From positions 34,863,001-34,927,000 of the forward strand of contig JAYKKT010000090.1 in assembly GCA_036023115.1 (NCBI GenBank): a DNA stretch of 64,000 nucleotides, read 5' to 3'. Shown here piece after piece: positions 12,640 through 25,828 of the stretch. Below the pieces are notes generated by a model. That model ran no database searches. It was given only the letters and a program-made list of their open reading frames with translations, and was not told the origin of the DNA. The stretch's first letter is position 1. Each line of letters begins with the position of its first letter. A program made the position numbers and the translations under genes. The stretch comes from Brasenia schreberi (Eukaryota > Streptophyta > Magnoliopsida > Nymphaeales > Cabombaceae).

Positions 12640-12950
12640 GCTCTACCTAGACATGTCATGTTCCGGCTAGCTCAGAACCTGAAACTATAACTGAACCAAT
12701 CCGGAATGGGTTCCGGTTTTGAAGCGACTCTACTTTGAGTACAGAACCGATAATTTTATTATTTTTTAAATTATAGAAAAATAAAAAAAGATGGATCCCG
12801 TGTCTGTTTGGTTCTGATTCCGGTTTTATAGAAAGTGAAACCGAAACAGAACTGAGTGGTCCCTGGTTCTGGGTCTTGTTCCGTTTTCGGGTTCAACCAA
12901 TTTTTAGTTCTGGCTGGAACCGCCAAGCCGGTTAAAAACCAACCACCTCT
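12640..12950. repeat. Dispersed GAACCGG/CCGGTTC-rich repeat
   Basis: Sequence dense in GAACC and CCGGTT motifs on both strands, opening CTACCTAGACATG. A related opening (CACCTAGACATGG) occurs at 14158, and similar GAACCAGAACC-rich sequence occurs at 58590-59160. It looks like a decayed repeat family found several times in the window. The class is not determined. Confidence 0.4.
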
Positions 12951-13182
12951 AGCTCTACGTATACCTTACACGAGATCATATGAGTTCAAAAACAAAGTGT
13001 TTGTGTTCATTCTAGAACGCTTTATGAGTCAGCTTGTTTAGATCATAAACCCAACATGAGCAAGTTCATCTAAAACTGAACCAAGGACAAGCATCTTGGT
13101 TCTCTTGCAGCCCTATGAACCAACCATTAATTTCTTATGTCCATGAATAGTTAAAATTTCCATAAACCCAACATCTCTGCAC

Positions 13183-13275
13183 TCAGGCCGTCAGCTCACT
13201 TGGCAGGGGCCTCGACTCACAAGATGAAGGTCGAAACTTCGTGCCACGGGTACCTGGTTGCATCCTCCCAGTTGT
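13183..13275 (+). mobile_element. SINE (tRNA-derived family), copy 2
   Basis: A-box-like GTCAGCTCACTTGGCAGG at about 13189, then GACTCACAAGATGAAGGTCG and a degenerate B box. Same layout as the other copies, with the 3' half diverged. Confidence 0.6.
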
Positions 13276-13797
13276 GACCTGAATATTGCTTTGTTTCCCT
13301 CGTAGGACAAATATCTTCAATAATTTCCTTTGACATCAAGGGAGAGTAGTTGCCAAGAAAAAGAAAGAGAAATATTCTAAATATTCCTCTTGGTTTTTTC
13401 GATAGGACAAACGCCTTTACTAATTTCTTCTAACATCAAGTGAGACTAGTTTGCTCAAAACATTTAAAAATTAGTGAGTTTGTTTTGGTGATATATATAT
13501 AAAGAGAGACTACATTATATGTATTAAATAACATCAATTCTCGTGTTGATCTTGACAAATGATTTGATATGCATCGTTTGTGCGATCGTATGCACGAATG
13601 GTATAAATCGTCTAATAGATGTCTAGCAACTGCCAGTTTCTTATATATATTATATAAACTAGTTCCTACCCACTTTTGATATGTTTACTCATTATTTTTT
13701 TGTGACATAAGTATAATTTAAAAGTTTTAAAAGGTTTCTAAAAAACAATGATCAAGCGTAAATGAATAACATCACTATGTATATATATAGATATATA

Positions 13798-13802
<5 letters not shown>

Positions 13803-13884
<82 letters not shown>
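13803..13884. repeat. Compound microsatellite (CT)n(TA)n
   Basis: A CT run to about 13829 continues as TA units to 13884. Read on the other strand it has the same TA-then-GA polarity as the microsatellites at 12280 and 58535. Confidence 0.95.
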
Positions 13885-13885
<1 letters not shown>

Positions 13886-14719
13886 CAACCAAGGCAACTT
13901 GAGTTGATCCCTTAGCCAGGAGATCTGAAAAGCTCTTTGTGCTTGAATGATGACCTTTGGTAAATCCTTCTGGGCACATTTAATTATGGTTGGACCTTGT
14001 TAAACAGAGAAAATGCATGCACCAGGTAACTTCGATATGATTATCATAACAAATTATTCCATGGCGTGCTACGTGAAGGAACTTCATTTGCCTCCTGCCC
14101 CACGATTTAAAAGTATTTATTACTTAAAATCTAAAAGTATTTGATAACTACAGTTTCACCTAGACATGGCCGGTGTAGAACCAAACTAGACGAGGAATCA
14201 GAAGGGATCAAATTAGACAAGAAGCAGGAGACAAGGAACCAAAAGGTTTGAGATCGCACTAGAAACCGAGACCACCTGGTTCACTTCTAGTTACACATTT
14301 CATGGATCATCCAAAAACAAAGGTTCTAAACTGTGGGTTCCATATTTTATATTTTTTTAAATTTAATTTTTAATGAATTTTCCGGTTCATGGCGGTTTAA
14401 GACTCCATCAGGAATAAAAACCAGGACCAGGATCGGCCAGGACAAGTCAAGTCAACCTTGACTTAGTCTAGCTAGCACGTGGTTGACTTGTGGTAGATTC
14501 ATGATGCCAAGTTCACAACGAAGCTCAGGTAAGGGCCCTCTTGACATGGGAATGTTTGAGATTGATGCCAAATCCATCTACTAATAGAAAGACTTCTATA
14601 AGTCTTCTCGAGGCTAAAACAGGGCAAAGTCGGTCAGGTTGGTTTTCTTTACCACACGGGGCCAGCGCCATAAAATTTCACGCTGAAATGTAAATAATTT
14701 ATGTTTTATAACATTTTTT
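13885..14719. other. Intergenic, decayed repeat sequence
   Basis: No coding region. 14157-14410 is GAACC-rich and opens like the repeat at 12640. Nothing else recognised. Confidence 0.3.
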
Positions 14720-14830
14720 GGGGTGATACAATGGAGAGGCCGAAGCCAGATGCACATGAGGGGTATTGAACTCATGACTTTCAACTTGTGAGTAGACCCC
14801 CCAACTAGGTGAGCTATCGCTTGTTGTGTA
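14720..14830 (-). mobile_element. SINE (tRNA-derived family), copy 3
   Basis: On the minus strand: A-box-like GATAGCTCACCTAGTTGG, then CTCACAAGTTGAAAGTCATG, B-box-like GAGTTCAATACCCC, TGCATCTGGCTTCGGCC and CCATTGTATCACCCC. This is the most complete copy and serves as the local reference for the family. The A-box/B-box spacing fits an RNA polymerase III promoter of tRNA origin. Confidence 0.75.
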
Positions 14831-16137
14831 GTAAAAAGAAATTTAACATCAAATAAAAGGAAACTCAAACCCAAACCCAAACCAAGACAACGTCCCACCA
14901 TAGATCTCGAGATATATCCCTCTTAAGTATTATGACTATCTAATTTCTCACCAAGCTCTATTTCATGCTACCTCGGCAAAATCTTATATTGTTATAACTA
15001 TTGTTGTTTTATAATATTTACTTTTAAGTTTTGAACATACCTTTTGAACATGTTTGTTTTATCCAATTTGCATGAATTTTTATGTGCGACTTTAAATATT
15101 GCACCAAATAAAAAAAGAAAAAGCTTGGATCGGTTCACGAGAACCCTTTGACTTTGGTATTGCCGGTGCCCGAGGACCAACTTTGACCAAGGAGACCTTT
15201 GTATTGTTTCACAATGTTTAGGAAATTATTCATCAACCAACTGGGGCAACATGACGACTATTGATTGCATTATCTTAATGGAGTAATTAGAAATCATAAT
15301 CTTGACATGCTCATTCATACAACTTAGAACAATGCTGTTTTGACCTTGCCAACACAATTGCCCGTGGAAAATGTAGATGGTTCAAGTTGACTCAGGTTGG
15401 CATAAGGTCCGACTCAGTCCACACAACACCTGGGTCGTGATTAAATAGATTTGAATTGGACTTGGACATGAATCACGAGGATTTACATGAATCCTTATCG
15501 ATCAGCTAATAGAATGTATTTTATATGTAACGAGATTATATGTGATTTGGATTCTGGGCTTGGTGCCCAACCTGCATATTGATAACCGAGTTCGGATGTA
15601 ACCAGATCCAAGTTTTGGTTACCGGATCCACCAATTGTGCTCAGATTGGGGTTAGATCCAGATCTGAGTTATGGTGATCGAGATCTCTACATAATGGTCA
15701 GGCACCCATGGTTGACCAAGCGTATTTGAATCATGGAAACATAGAGGAATGTGGACGGGTTTGTTTCAACTGATGCGGATCCGAATTCAATTAACTTTAC
15801 TCGGACCCTCCGAAGGTTGAGCTTGAGTAGGATAGTGTCTCATGATTGAGATCACCGGAGCTTTGTGGGACCCCAATTGAGTTGCCGGACCTTCGCCCAG
15901 AGGGCGGCTGAGTTCCGTTCCACCGTGCAAAGTTCACCACCCGAGATTTCCAAGGATTAAGAATTCTCACGAATTCTCGAAAGGAAACCCAGATGTGGAA
16001 AAGAGAGCGGCACCAACACCAAGGTCCAACCTTAGAAACTTGAGAAGGAAGGAACCTAATCAGTCAAGTAAAACCTTCTTTAGGAAGAATTCGACCCAGA
16101 AGACCTTGTGGCTAAAGGGTCGACCCAGAAGAACCTT
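14831..16137. other. Intergenic, no gene recognised
   Basis: No convincing coding frame. 15380-15850 has many GGATCC/GATCCG-type words typical of decayed plant repeats. No RNA gene seen. Confidence 0.3.
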
Positions 16138-16215
16138 TAAGTTAAAGGTCATGAGTTCAATACTCGCCGTGTATCTTGTAGTGGTCCACCTAAATCCAAT
16201 TTGCCAGAAAACAGA
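16138..16215 (+). mobile_element. SINE fragment (tRNA-derived family), copy 4
   Basis: AAGTTAAAGGTCATGAGTTC with the B-box-like GAGTTCAATACTC, then a diverged 3' half. The A box is not recognisable. It lies just before a long TA microsatellite. Confidence 0.55.
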
Positions 16216-16263
16216 AAACCCTGAAGATTCAGAAACGGGGTCCAAATCCAAGGATTTGAATAT

Positions 16264-16266
<3 letters not shown>

Positions 16267-16346
<80 letters not shown>
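16267..16346. repeat. (TA)n microsatellite, about 80 bp
   Basis: Uninterrupted TA units. Confidence 0.95.
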
Positions 16347-16350
<4 letters not shown>

Positions 16351-17072
16351 AATCTAAAGTAATTGGATGTAGCATAAAGAATCTTTAGATCACATGGGAT
16401 ATTGGACCCACAAAATCTCCATTTGATATTCTTGCAGCCCTTATTATGCTTAATCTTGAGAAAATAATCCAATGGGCCTAAACACCTTGTTTAGCTGGAT
16501 ATTTTTATCTTGAAAAGGTAATATGATCCTCATCCAGGAATGCATATGGATCCAGGACTCAACACTTCCCGTCCAGTCCGAAAACCTCAATAGATTCTTA
16601 TTCACAACATGAGACCGTTATGCCCACAAAAGCATTTATCTGGATCTGAAACCAGATCCAACTCCGTGCAATGAATTTTGTTGCTTTTAAGCATGCCTTG
16701 ATCGAACTTAAATACTTCTAATCTGACTTTAGTAAATGGTTTTTTGCTTTATTTGGATATCTAACACACACCGAATCATATTCAAGAATCGTCTGTATCC
16801 AGATAGTACCACTCTTTAAATATAGAGGCCCACTAGACAGATCAATGTTGGATCTTAATTTGGATTCTTGTTCAAACTAACCCGTCATAGGCCCCGCTTT
16901 CCCATACTGCATTAAAGGTGAATTAGATAAGATCCGATCTTGCCTCAAAAACCGATTCGAGTTTAATTTACAGCTACTCAAAGCAATACTTTGAGAGTTT
17001 AAGGTTGCTAACAAGACCAAGTTAAAAACTTGATTTTGCGTGTTCCGAAGCGAGATTAAACATTTTCCTTTT

Positions 17073-17172
17073 CCTTGGTACAGTAGGGAGGCTGAAGCCA
17101 AATGCACGGTCGGGTATCGAACTCCTGAACTACAATTTGTGACTCGATCCCCTACCCAAGTGAACTATTGCA
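17073..17172 (-). mobile_element. SINE (tRNA-derived family), copy 5
   Basis: On the minus strand: CAATAGTTCACTTGGGTAGG (A box), GAGTCACAAATTGTAG, GGAGTTCGATACCCG (B box), GCATTTGGCTTCAGCC and CCTACTGTACCAAGG. Same order and spacing as copy 3. Confidence 0.75.
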
Positions 17173-20100
17173 CGCACACACATATACATGCACACATGCA
17201 CTTTTTGCACATGTACATCAACAACAACTACTAAGCCTTTTCCCATGAAATTAGCTACATGGATTCTCTGTTTCCATAGAATCCGATCACATTCCGCAAG
17301 AAATGAAAGCTCTTGGCACTTCATTCAACGTGCGAAGATGAAATTGGTGCTAGATCGTGAACGTTCCCCATCATCAGAAATGTGTATTTCGGCCATCGAA
17401 TATCTAATTCTAACCATCCTAAAGAATGCACATTCCACAAGAATGGCGTGCTAGATAATGACATCCTACATTGGGGTGTTAAATGAATGTTTATGCTCTG
17501 CAACTAATACCTTATCGGAAGATGAACTTCAGCACCCATCGAAAGCCCGCAGAATGTGAGGTTTGCTGTTAGATTTCTCTGTTGCTTTTCTTATTTTCAC
17601 TGGTTGCTCTTAGAAGGAGACCAGTAACTTTTAAATATAAATTGAGTTCAGACTTGGAATTAAAAATTAATTCAAGCGTTTCAAGATGATGGAGAAAAGA
17701 ACTTTCATAATCATTAAATATAAAATAGTTTATAGGAAGCTGTTTACTGAATCTTGAGCTATATAGTGTTGGTCGTGAAGATTAATTTATGTAGTGATGG
17801 ACTCATTATGAGTTGTTTAAGGTCAGTTATATAGTGCCATAAATTAAGTGACCTAGAAGAGGGCACCAAGAACGAATGTTATTGTAATTGGGCACCAACA
17901 TGCGAAGATGACATGAATGATGTGTTCTCGTGAAACTCTTTGTCTGTCTGAAAATTTTATGGGGATGAATAGGGATCAGTTCCATGCTGCCATAGATCAA
18001 GTGATGAAGTACATTTGAAGAATGATCATAGTTGATTGATGATACCAGTTATATTTCCTTCATTAAACTGCTCATAAAATTATCCCATTCACTCCTATAG
18101 TTAGTGACAGTTTATACTTAGAAATAATTGTTTCAGTTTAGCAACAGTACTTTATAGAACAATATTTTAAAGGAGTTAATGTTTAGTACAAGGGCGACGT
18201 GAGGTGGCCGGCCGCCTCCCCTGAAATCCAAACTCACTCAGCTGAAGTTCCTCTCTTCTCAGAAAATTTCCTATGGCCTCCACTGGTTAGTATACAATAT
18301 TGTTATATCCATACGATTATGATTGTTTCTGAATATCGCCGTAATAATCCAAATATTTTGTAGTGAATCACTATTTTCATAAGCTTCAATAAACAAATCA
18401 TTGACATTAAACAATTAAGTGTTCACATCCATATATCCATATTGAGAAGTTATACTGTTATTATTTTGGGAAGGTAGTAAATTGGTAGGGTTAACATCAT
18501 AATATTGTTGATGCATCTTCCATCAAACAATATCTCACCCTTTGCACTGTTAGGTTTTGCCTTCTATGCTTTTCAATTTGGCCTTACGCATATGGACAAA
18601 AGAGCACGGGAAGCCTGTCAAATCTAGAGCCCCCATGCATGAAGCTGACTATGGGAGATGTGCAAACTTCTCAGCTTCAAAACCATGCAAAACAAGTTTA
18701 CCAACTTAATTTGTTGAAGAAAAACATGGTTCGATAACTGGTTCAAATGTGAGCCAAACCGTGAATAAGGAAGGAGCGACATCAATAGATGAATTGATCG
18801 AATTAAGGGCATTCAGATGTTTAAGAGTTTTCTTGGAAGATCAGAATCTCGGCCTTCGCATGCTTGAAGAAAGACCTAAGCTGATAACAATCTAACATTC
18901 GGATGTTTGAAAATCTGACCACAAACATGTTAGGATATGAGCTTTTGGGCAAATGAAAAATAAAAGAAGAAAGCATTAAATTCCGTCCTCTTGAATGCTT
19001 GAAAACATAATATAAAATCACAGAATATGGGTCGTTTTGGATGTTTAAGAATCTAAACATGAAAACACGCTTAAATCCAAGCTGAACTTCGAGCAGTTCA
19101 TCACCCGAGTCACTTAGGAGTGCTTATAGCTTACTCAATATGAAGATAAGGAAGCAGAAACCCCTTCACGAAAGCTTTTGCCGAATCTGATAAAAATCTA
19201 AACATCACAAAGATTTTAGATATCTTCAGTATCCATAGGGAACTAATCGATCAATACGGAACTTACTAACCTTTTATCTTCAGTATCCATAGGGAACTAA
19301 TGTGAAGCTTGCTGTTTCCAGGAGAGAAGAAGAGAACTTCGTAAATGGGCAGGGCACTCTGCCCCTTCAGTTAAGGAAATGTGCAGAAAAGCTCAGTTCT
19401 TTTTTTATCATATTATTGGTATGCTTGTATAGAAGTCACCAGTTCCAAGTTTCAAGAGAAATCTGAAGGCACAGAGGAAAATATCCTACGGGAAGAGAAG
19501 CTCCGTCAGTTACCGTAGTGGCTTGCTGTTCATTTTATCGTAACTGCTGCACTAGTACACTGCATATAGAAAGTATATCAGTCAATGAAAAACATATTTC
19601 CTCGCTCGAAATGTAGTTGGAAGATTCTGGCAAACTCTTCGAAATACTTCAGAATATTGACGCGTTGATGCAACAATTAGAACTTAATAATTTACGGGAA
19701 GTCTTGATCACAAAGGGCTAATATCCAATGGAGATTGCACGAGATTCTGAATATAGTGTGGTCTTGTAATCTTAAAGTGCCAAAATTCTGACAATTCAGA
19801 TGAGAATGGGTATGTGAGTGAACCTCCAAGCCTTCGAGCATTCATTCACACCAAGTTTAGAGAATATATAATCGCAAGTTAAACAAATTGGATAATCTTG
19901 ATCCGATTGCATCTATCCAAATAAATTACTCTGACCCTATAACCCCAGTTTAATTATCCATTATCTCCCAAGTATCTGTAACAACAAGTACCTTACAGAA
20001 AAGTACGTATACACTAAAAGAAGAGCTTTTCATCCAATACTTGAAAATCTTTCATACTTTTGAAAAACTTTTTTATTTTACCTTCACGTTGGAATCAATA

Positions 20101-20655
20101 TAAACAAGATCATATGTGATCAGTGTAACGATTCTACGGGTTGGAAGCAGTCTTGTCTAACAAACATCAACTTCCTGGCTGTTGGAAAAGTTTTCAGAAG
20201 GCCATGACCATCTTTCTGTTATGCTATACTTAGGGCAGGTTAAACTGAGCTGTGTAGTTTCGCTTGGTTAAGCTTGTGATGAGCAGGTTCATGCTCGGTT
20301 TGTGATCGAAATGAGCCAAACATGAGGTGGCTTGTTAAGCTTTATGAGCTGAACATGAGCAAGTTTGGCTTATATAAGGACTTGGTTGATCATGCGCGCA
20401 TGTATGCAAGAAAACCATTCTAAACCAATTAACTGGGTCAGCAATATGTAACTAAACAATCAAACCTCTGAATTCAAGAAAAGGTTGTATAAATTTTGAC
20501 TTGATTCCAAACCTTTAACTTTAACAAGCGGTTCATATTCATCTCCTCTGACTCCACTCGTCTTACGCTTGGCTCGAAAGAGTTAGCAAGCCGAGCATGA
20601 AAAATATTTTGAGTTGTCAAAAATAGTAGCCCCTCTTCAATTGTTGCTTACCAGC

Positions 20656-20657
<2 letters not shown>
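17173..20657. other. Intergenic, no gene recognised
   Basis: About 3.5 kb without a credible coding frame. A 27-bp direct repeat (TATCTTCAGTATCCATAGGG and onward) occurs near 19220 and 19275. 20220-20620 is rich in GAGC/GCTC words, as in decayed plant repeats. No RNA gene seen. Confidence 0.35.

Positions 20658-20710
<53 letters not shown>
20658..20710. repeat. (TA)n microsatellite
   Basis: Uninterrupted TA units over about 53 bp. Confidence 0.9.
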
Positions 20711-20711
<1 letters not shown>

Positions 20712-21183
20712 CACCCTTGGGATATGGTTAAACTAAATAGTTTCGGCCTATAATGTGGAAATATTGAAGAAAGAAACAGCAAGCATCTTGGCTTGTAAAG
20801 CATCCATGCAAGTTGTCATTACTGCAAGTGGCTTTGGCACGTCCTTATTCCTCCAGAAAGTTGTTCACTAGCCTTAGACGTATTGAAAAGCATCCATGTA
20901 AGTTGGTGTTTGTCTCTTCCATCATGTGACTAGTATATAAGATTCAAGCCGGAATAAGAGTCTGACCCGCATGGCTACATAACTGATATCTCTATACATT
21001 TTCCGATAAAGGTGGAGAACTGTATCTCAATTGATAACAAGCGAATTAGACAGAAAAATTCAAATAAAATATTACTTGCATTTAATGCATTAAATGTAAA
21101 GTAACTTGAATCTTTACCGCCCATGGTAAAGATTATAGACACAAGATCTTGTAAGATTAATGCAATAGATATATATACCATTG

Positions 21184-21232
21184 TATATATATATATACAT
21201 ATATATAGTATATATATGTATATATGTATATG

Positions 21233-21274
<42 letters not shown>
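21184..21274. repeat. (TA)n(TG)n microsatellite
   Basis: Imperfect TA units to about 21242, then a pure TG run to about 21274. Confidence 0.9.
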
Positions 21275-21276
<2 letters not shown>

Positions 21277-22027
21277 GGATATGGCTAAACTAAGAGGAAC
21301 TAGTATAACTAACAAATTTTAACCATCTTTGATTACGGAGGGTTGAAATTTAAATGTAAAAGTAAGTATATTTTATTTACATAAATTTTAAATTGATCAT
21401 TTACATTTGTTTGGATTTACTAGCACTTAAGTATACTCCATATGAGGGAGGCTAGTGGAAACCATTCCGTGGCTATACATATTAGAATTTCTTGTGTTGA
21501 ACTTTATTGATGTGGATTTCTCATGGTAAATCAAGATAACAATATTCATTTATTATTAAAGCAGATAAGGATGAAAATGTGAACCAAAAGAGAAGCGAAA
21601 AGCGTGCACAAATGCCTTTCTTGTAATAAATGAGGCAAGAATAATAGGATATAGAGAAACGGGGAAATGGTAAATTAAATTATAGGAAATAGATTTCAGT
21701 TTGCCTTTGAACTACAATTCTCTCTTGTCTGTGAGGATCTTTCTCTATTCCGATCATATTGTGACTCAGATTAGTCCCACAAAGATGTAATCTCTAAGTG
21801 TGTGTGTGTGCACGCATGCCTACAGGGACATGGTTTTCAATTTCTACGGGTCTTTGACATAATTAAACAACTGAAAAATGATTAGATAAGCATTACACTG
21901 TCGATCTAAACACCAATTCATAGGCATCCTTTTAACTAAATATAAATTAATTAATTTGTTTCCATTACAATGTTCTTTCAGTGATTGGCTTCATTTCTTC
22001 ATTATCCATTTCCCGCCTTCACCACCA
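21275..22027. other. Intergenic, 3' side of the HLH-ACT candidate
   Basis: AT-rich, no coding frame recognised. The part nearest 22027 would hold the 3' UTR of the minus-strand gene that ends at 22028. Confidence 0.3.
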
Positions 22028-23249
22028 TCATGACAAAAGTCCAAATCTTGCAGCTGCACTGGAAATAATACCATAGAGTTCGTCCTCAGTCATCCTGGCC
22101 TGCTGAGCCTAAAGCAAACCAAAAGAATAAAGGGAAAAAGAAATGTCAAAGTGACAAATTCTACGTCAGACATAAGTGGCTTTGTTAAAGGTATCATCAT
22201 TTATATTGTTAGCCAACTTCATTTCTGAAGAACTCAAATGTGCACGATGTAGGGGTGCAAGTGACCGAGTTGCTGGCGAGCTTCCCAAGATTGGCTCGAG
22301 CTCGAGCTGAATATATGTTTAACACCCCTACGTACATGCATATTCTTCGAAGAATAGCTTACTTTTACAAAAGCTTTGTGCACATATCATGGGCCCTCTT
22401 GCTAATGCTTGTGCTTGTGATATCCACTCCACATGATTCAAGCATGGACTGCACCCGCCCAGCCATCTGTTTTCCCCTATATGTTACTTTAACCACAAAG
22501 ATTCTATCTCCCACCTTCTCAGTTTCCATCTTCATTACAAAGCACATGCAAGTAAATAGTTACATATGATCAGGGCATTGAAATCGCTGTATAACATAGT
22601 CAATGAATTATGACAAAGCAGCAGAGAACTTACAGATAGTATTTCAGCTGTAGATTCTGATCTCCTGTGTGCTAATTCAGATTCGATTCGTTGTGTTTCA
22701 TCGTGGATGCTTCTCAAATATTCATCAGTTTTCTCTAGAATTGCCCTTTCATTCATCTATAAATCAAACTTTTAGATCTTCAGTACATACGTATATGCAG
22801 ATACTAAACTTAAGTTCCATGGGGAGTCTTTCTGCAGAAAAAAGAGATAATCTCTCTCTCTCTCTCCCCCTCTCTCCCATGAGCGTGTTTCTGTGTGTGT
22901 TAAGAAAGCACGTAGATGGCCTCAAAAAGATTATGAAAGGCATCATATATGTGTGACCGAGAAACGTATCTGTATCGAAACTGAACTTTTCACGACTATC
23001 AGTTTAAAGGATCAAATCATAGCCATAAAGATCAATCTGGACATGGTTCTCTAACCAAGCTTTTGTTATTTTAGGTTGTGATGTATGCCCACAACAGTAA
23101 ATATTGAAAAGTGAAGACGAGTGATAGGAGAAGAGAAGAACCTCATCTGAGTTGGGCACCAACCCTTTCAGCTTTGCAAATCTTCGAGATAAATCATCTC
23201 CCCCACCACTCCCTCCTGTCTGGGAGTATGGACGCCGCCCGGAATCCAT
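22028..23249 (-). CDS. Small HLH-ACT-like protein without a basic region (bHLH-related)
   Basis: Four exons inferred on the minus strand: 23249-23142 (ATG GAT TCC start), 22756-22634 (acceptor TTATAG, donor GTAAGT), 22529 to about 22366 (acceptor ATGAAG) and about 22094-22028. The product is roughly 150 residues. Exons 1 and 2 join in phase to give a helix-loop-helix-like pattern: RRFAKLKGLVP, then MNERAILEKTDEYLRSIHDE as a second helix continuing into a heptad-like stretch. Exon 3 (IFVVKVTYRGKQMAGRVQSM, then LESCGVDI) resembles the ACT-like dimerisation domain found after many plant bHLH domains. The Glu/Arg-rich basic DNA-binding stretch is absent, since residues before the HLH are Gly/Ser-rich. 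If translated it would be a nuclear protein dimerising without binding DNA itself (inference). The exon 3 donor is uncertain: GTAAAA or GTGC, either joining GATGACTGAGG in frame. No specific orthologue recognised. Confidence 0.5.
22249..22331. mobile_element. Tiny inverted-repeat element (MITE-like) in intron 3 of the HLH-ACT candidate
   Basis: Ends are GTAGGGGTG on the left and CACCCCTAC on the right, a perfect 9-bp terminal inverted repeat over 83 bp. No clear target-site duplication. The interior contains CTCGAGCTCGAGCTG. Confidence 0.4.
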
Positions 23250-25828
23250 AGGGTTGAACTGCAGCTGATGAAGAAAGTAAGAGATACGTCTCAAGGCAAA
23301 GGGCATTTGTACAAGAGAATCTTTTAGGGCATCTGTGCAATTTCAGCTTTTCCTTTTTCTTGGATTCCAACGTACAATTCATTGAACACCTCGGCTTGTT
23401 AAAGGTTGACAAGGAAACCATGTTGGTGTGGGCTTGTGATGGAAAACCCTTCACATTGTACATCAAATTACCACTGCCGCCCATTTTGGTGGTCATGAGG
23501 TGCGGCAATAGTTTTATCTTGTTATTCTACTTAAGCAAAAAAGGTTTTCAAAAACACGCCAAAAGAGTTGGTGATTATCATGTTACACCTACAGATTTTA
23601 TCGAGTTTCAAAAGGATACCGAAAGAATTGTCCAATATTCAGAAAAAAACCCATCAACACCACATTTGTATCCCAAGTTAAAACCAATACGCCTTGGGTT
23701 AATTAATTAAGTTTACAGTTTGATCAATCGCAAACCACTTTCCATGTTAAGAAGAATTAACTAAGTTTACATTTAAAAGCATTTATAATTCTCCATGTTA
23801 AAGGGGTAGGTGCATCATTTCCGGCAAAACTGAAAGGTAAGAATGATGGTTTTAGTTTGTGTTCTATAAGAGCTTCACTGCAATGAGCTCATGAACCTTC
23901 TTGAGTAACCATTGAACGTTTAGTCCTTTCTACATTTTGAAAAAGTAAGGTATGTTTCCAAGGTCTCACAATTTGTTTAGGGTAGTTTTAATAATATGCT
24001 TAGATTGGGTGAACCTTCAATTATTGCTTTTCAGTGTCCTCATGCAGATTTCCGTTAAATAATCAAAAAGAGAAGTTTGCAAATAAATACCCAAGTAATC
24101 AGCAATTCACAAAGGCACAGTCACATTTTAGGTGTTTCCCATTACAAAGTGCAAATCCGATAGTTGCCTAGAGTTCTATTTATCCATTTTTCAGCTTTCT
24201 ACCATGCCTAGTTTCAGCTATATGTTGATGTTTGTGGAGTGCCTTGAGTCATACATACTCTTTTATTGGTTCATCTCATTAGTTTTTAAGACCCAAGAGC
24301 GCCTTTTCTCTGTATAATTATATATCATAAAGATTAGGTGGTCCTTGCGAACAGCTGATTAGATAGCCGTGTTTCTGAAAATTTATAATGCGTAATCGCC
24401 AATATTCCATGCCTTCGGAAAGCAACAAAGAGGACCATAAATTTCAGAGTAATTGCATTGTACCAGCAAAAGTGTTTAGACCAACCACCTTTAGACACGT
24501 AAAAAAGTGCGTTTCCAGAGCACAGGTGTCGGCAAGACGACACCTACCACTCATCCGGAAAACGAGGACAGCAAAAGAAAGACTTAAAAAAAACAATCTT
24601 TTTCTTTTTTTCTTTTGTTTTGAACAGACGATTTATAATTGCATTGAATGTCAGAGTGGTCACTCCTCCGTGCACTCTTTCCATATAGAGTTCCTATATA
24701 GATTTACAAATCCTTGAGAAAGTCCAAACCGTAAAAATGCCATGATGAGAATGAATTACGGTAGGATCACATATTGAAGCCCACAGACCTTTGCTCGTAT
24801 TGTTCATAGCCCTAAAGGACGTATTTCAACCAGATATGCTCTTAATGATGGTGAACGGAAGAAAGCTGTGATGAACAAAATTGATCGATAGACATGTATC
24901 AAAATAAAATTGACATGTTGGTATATGAACATTAACAAACTTTAATTGTATATGATACACTGAAAAGATGAAAATCTCGAGTAGCAGCAACAGGTTACGC
25001 TTAAATACAGGGCGTAGACTTACATCACTGGAACATTCTCACTAGTTGCGAAAACCTTCCAGATGTTACACACTCCCTGGATTAAAATTCACTCATAATT
25101 GGCTTTCACTGCGAACGTTTTATTCAAACAGCGCGTAGCTGCGCAAAAGAGAGAGTGGATTCTTGGCCAATGTTAGCTTCTTGGAGAAACTTTACACTAG
25201 TGTACTTCTACATTTTGCTTTGATACCTGCTGGTATTTCTTGCCGGCCACGGAAACACTTAACCCTGGTGCTCTTTTGTCCATCATTTCCACGTGATTGG
25301 GTCCCTTCAATCACATAGAAATAACACCCGATTAAACAAATGAGAATCATGAAAATGAACATCAAACGACAAATGCATCAAAACAATAAAGGTCTAAATT
25401 ATAAGGTTGACTTGGTTCTTCCTAGTTTGCATTCATCATCGATGAGCTTCACATGATATCAACTATTCATTCAGAAAGCGGGACCATTGTCGTCCTTCCG
25501 AGAACAGTTAATGCTATGGTGACCCTCTGTCCTTACTCTTAAAGTGATGGCCAATCACGAATTGCCAGTTTGATCTAGTACCTGCATTAATGGGATTCTC
25601 TTATTTGTGACGTAGTCTTCTCGATATTAACTGACCTTCCATTTCCCAACTCGTCGTTAGGTAACTTTAGGTGGAAACAAAAGTTTGCTTGCTTTTCACA
25701 AACCTTTTAGGACTCGATAGGGACCGTGGAAACAAAGTAGGAATTGGTCACGCCACGATGCAAGTTGTTGGTGACCACTTTAAGCCCTCTAATAACAAGA
25801 ACATTGTCTTGTTTCTTTATTTGATGAG
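23250..25828. other. Intergenic, 5' side of the HLH-ACT candidate
   Basis: Bases just right of 23249 would be the 5' UTR and promoter of the minus-strand gene. A 116-codon plus-strand open frame at 23360-23710 has no recognisable domain and overlaps that promoter region, so it is not called. No further gene recognised. Confidence 0.35.

Noticed and set aside
13752..13979. Open frame with long Tyr-Ile repeats
   Set aside because: Artefact of the (CT)n(TA)n microsatellite.
25215..25320. Minus-strand MDKRAPGLSVSVAGKKYQQV, exon-like
   Set aside because: Only about 35 codons, weak acceptor, no partner exons and no recognisable family.
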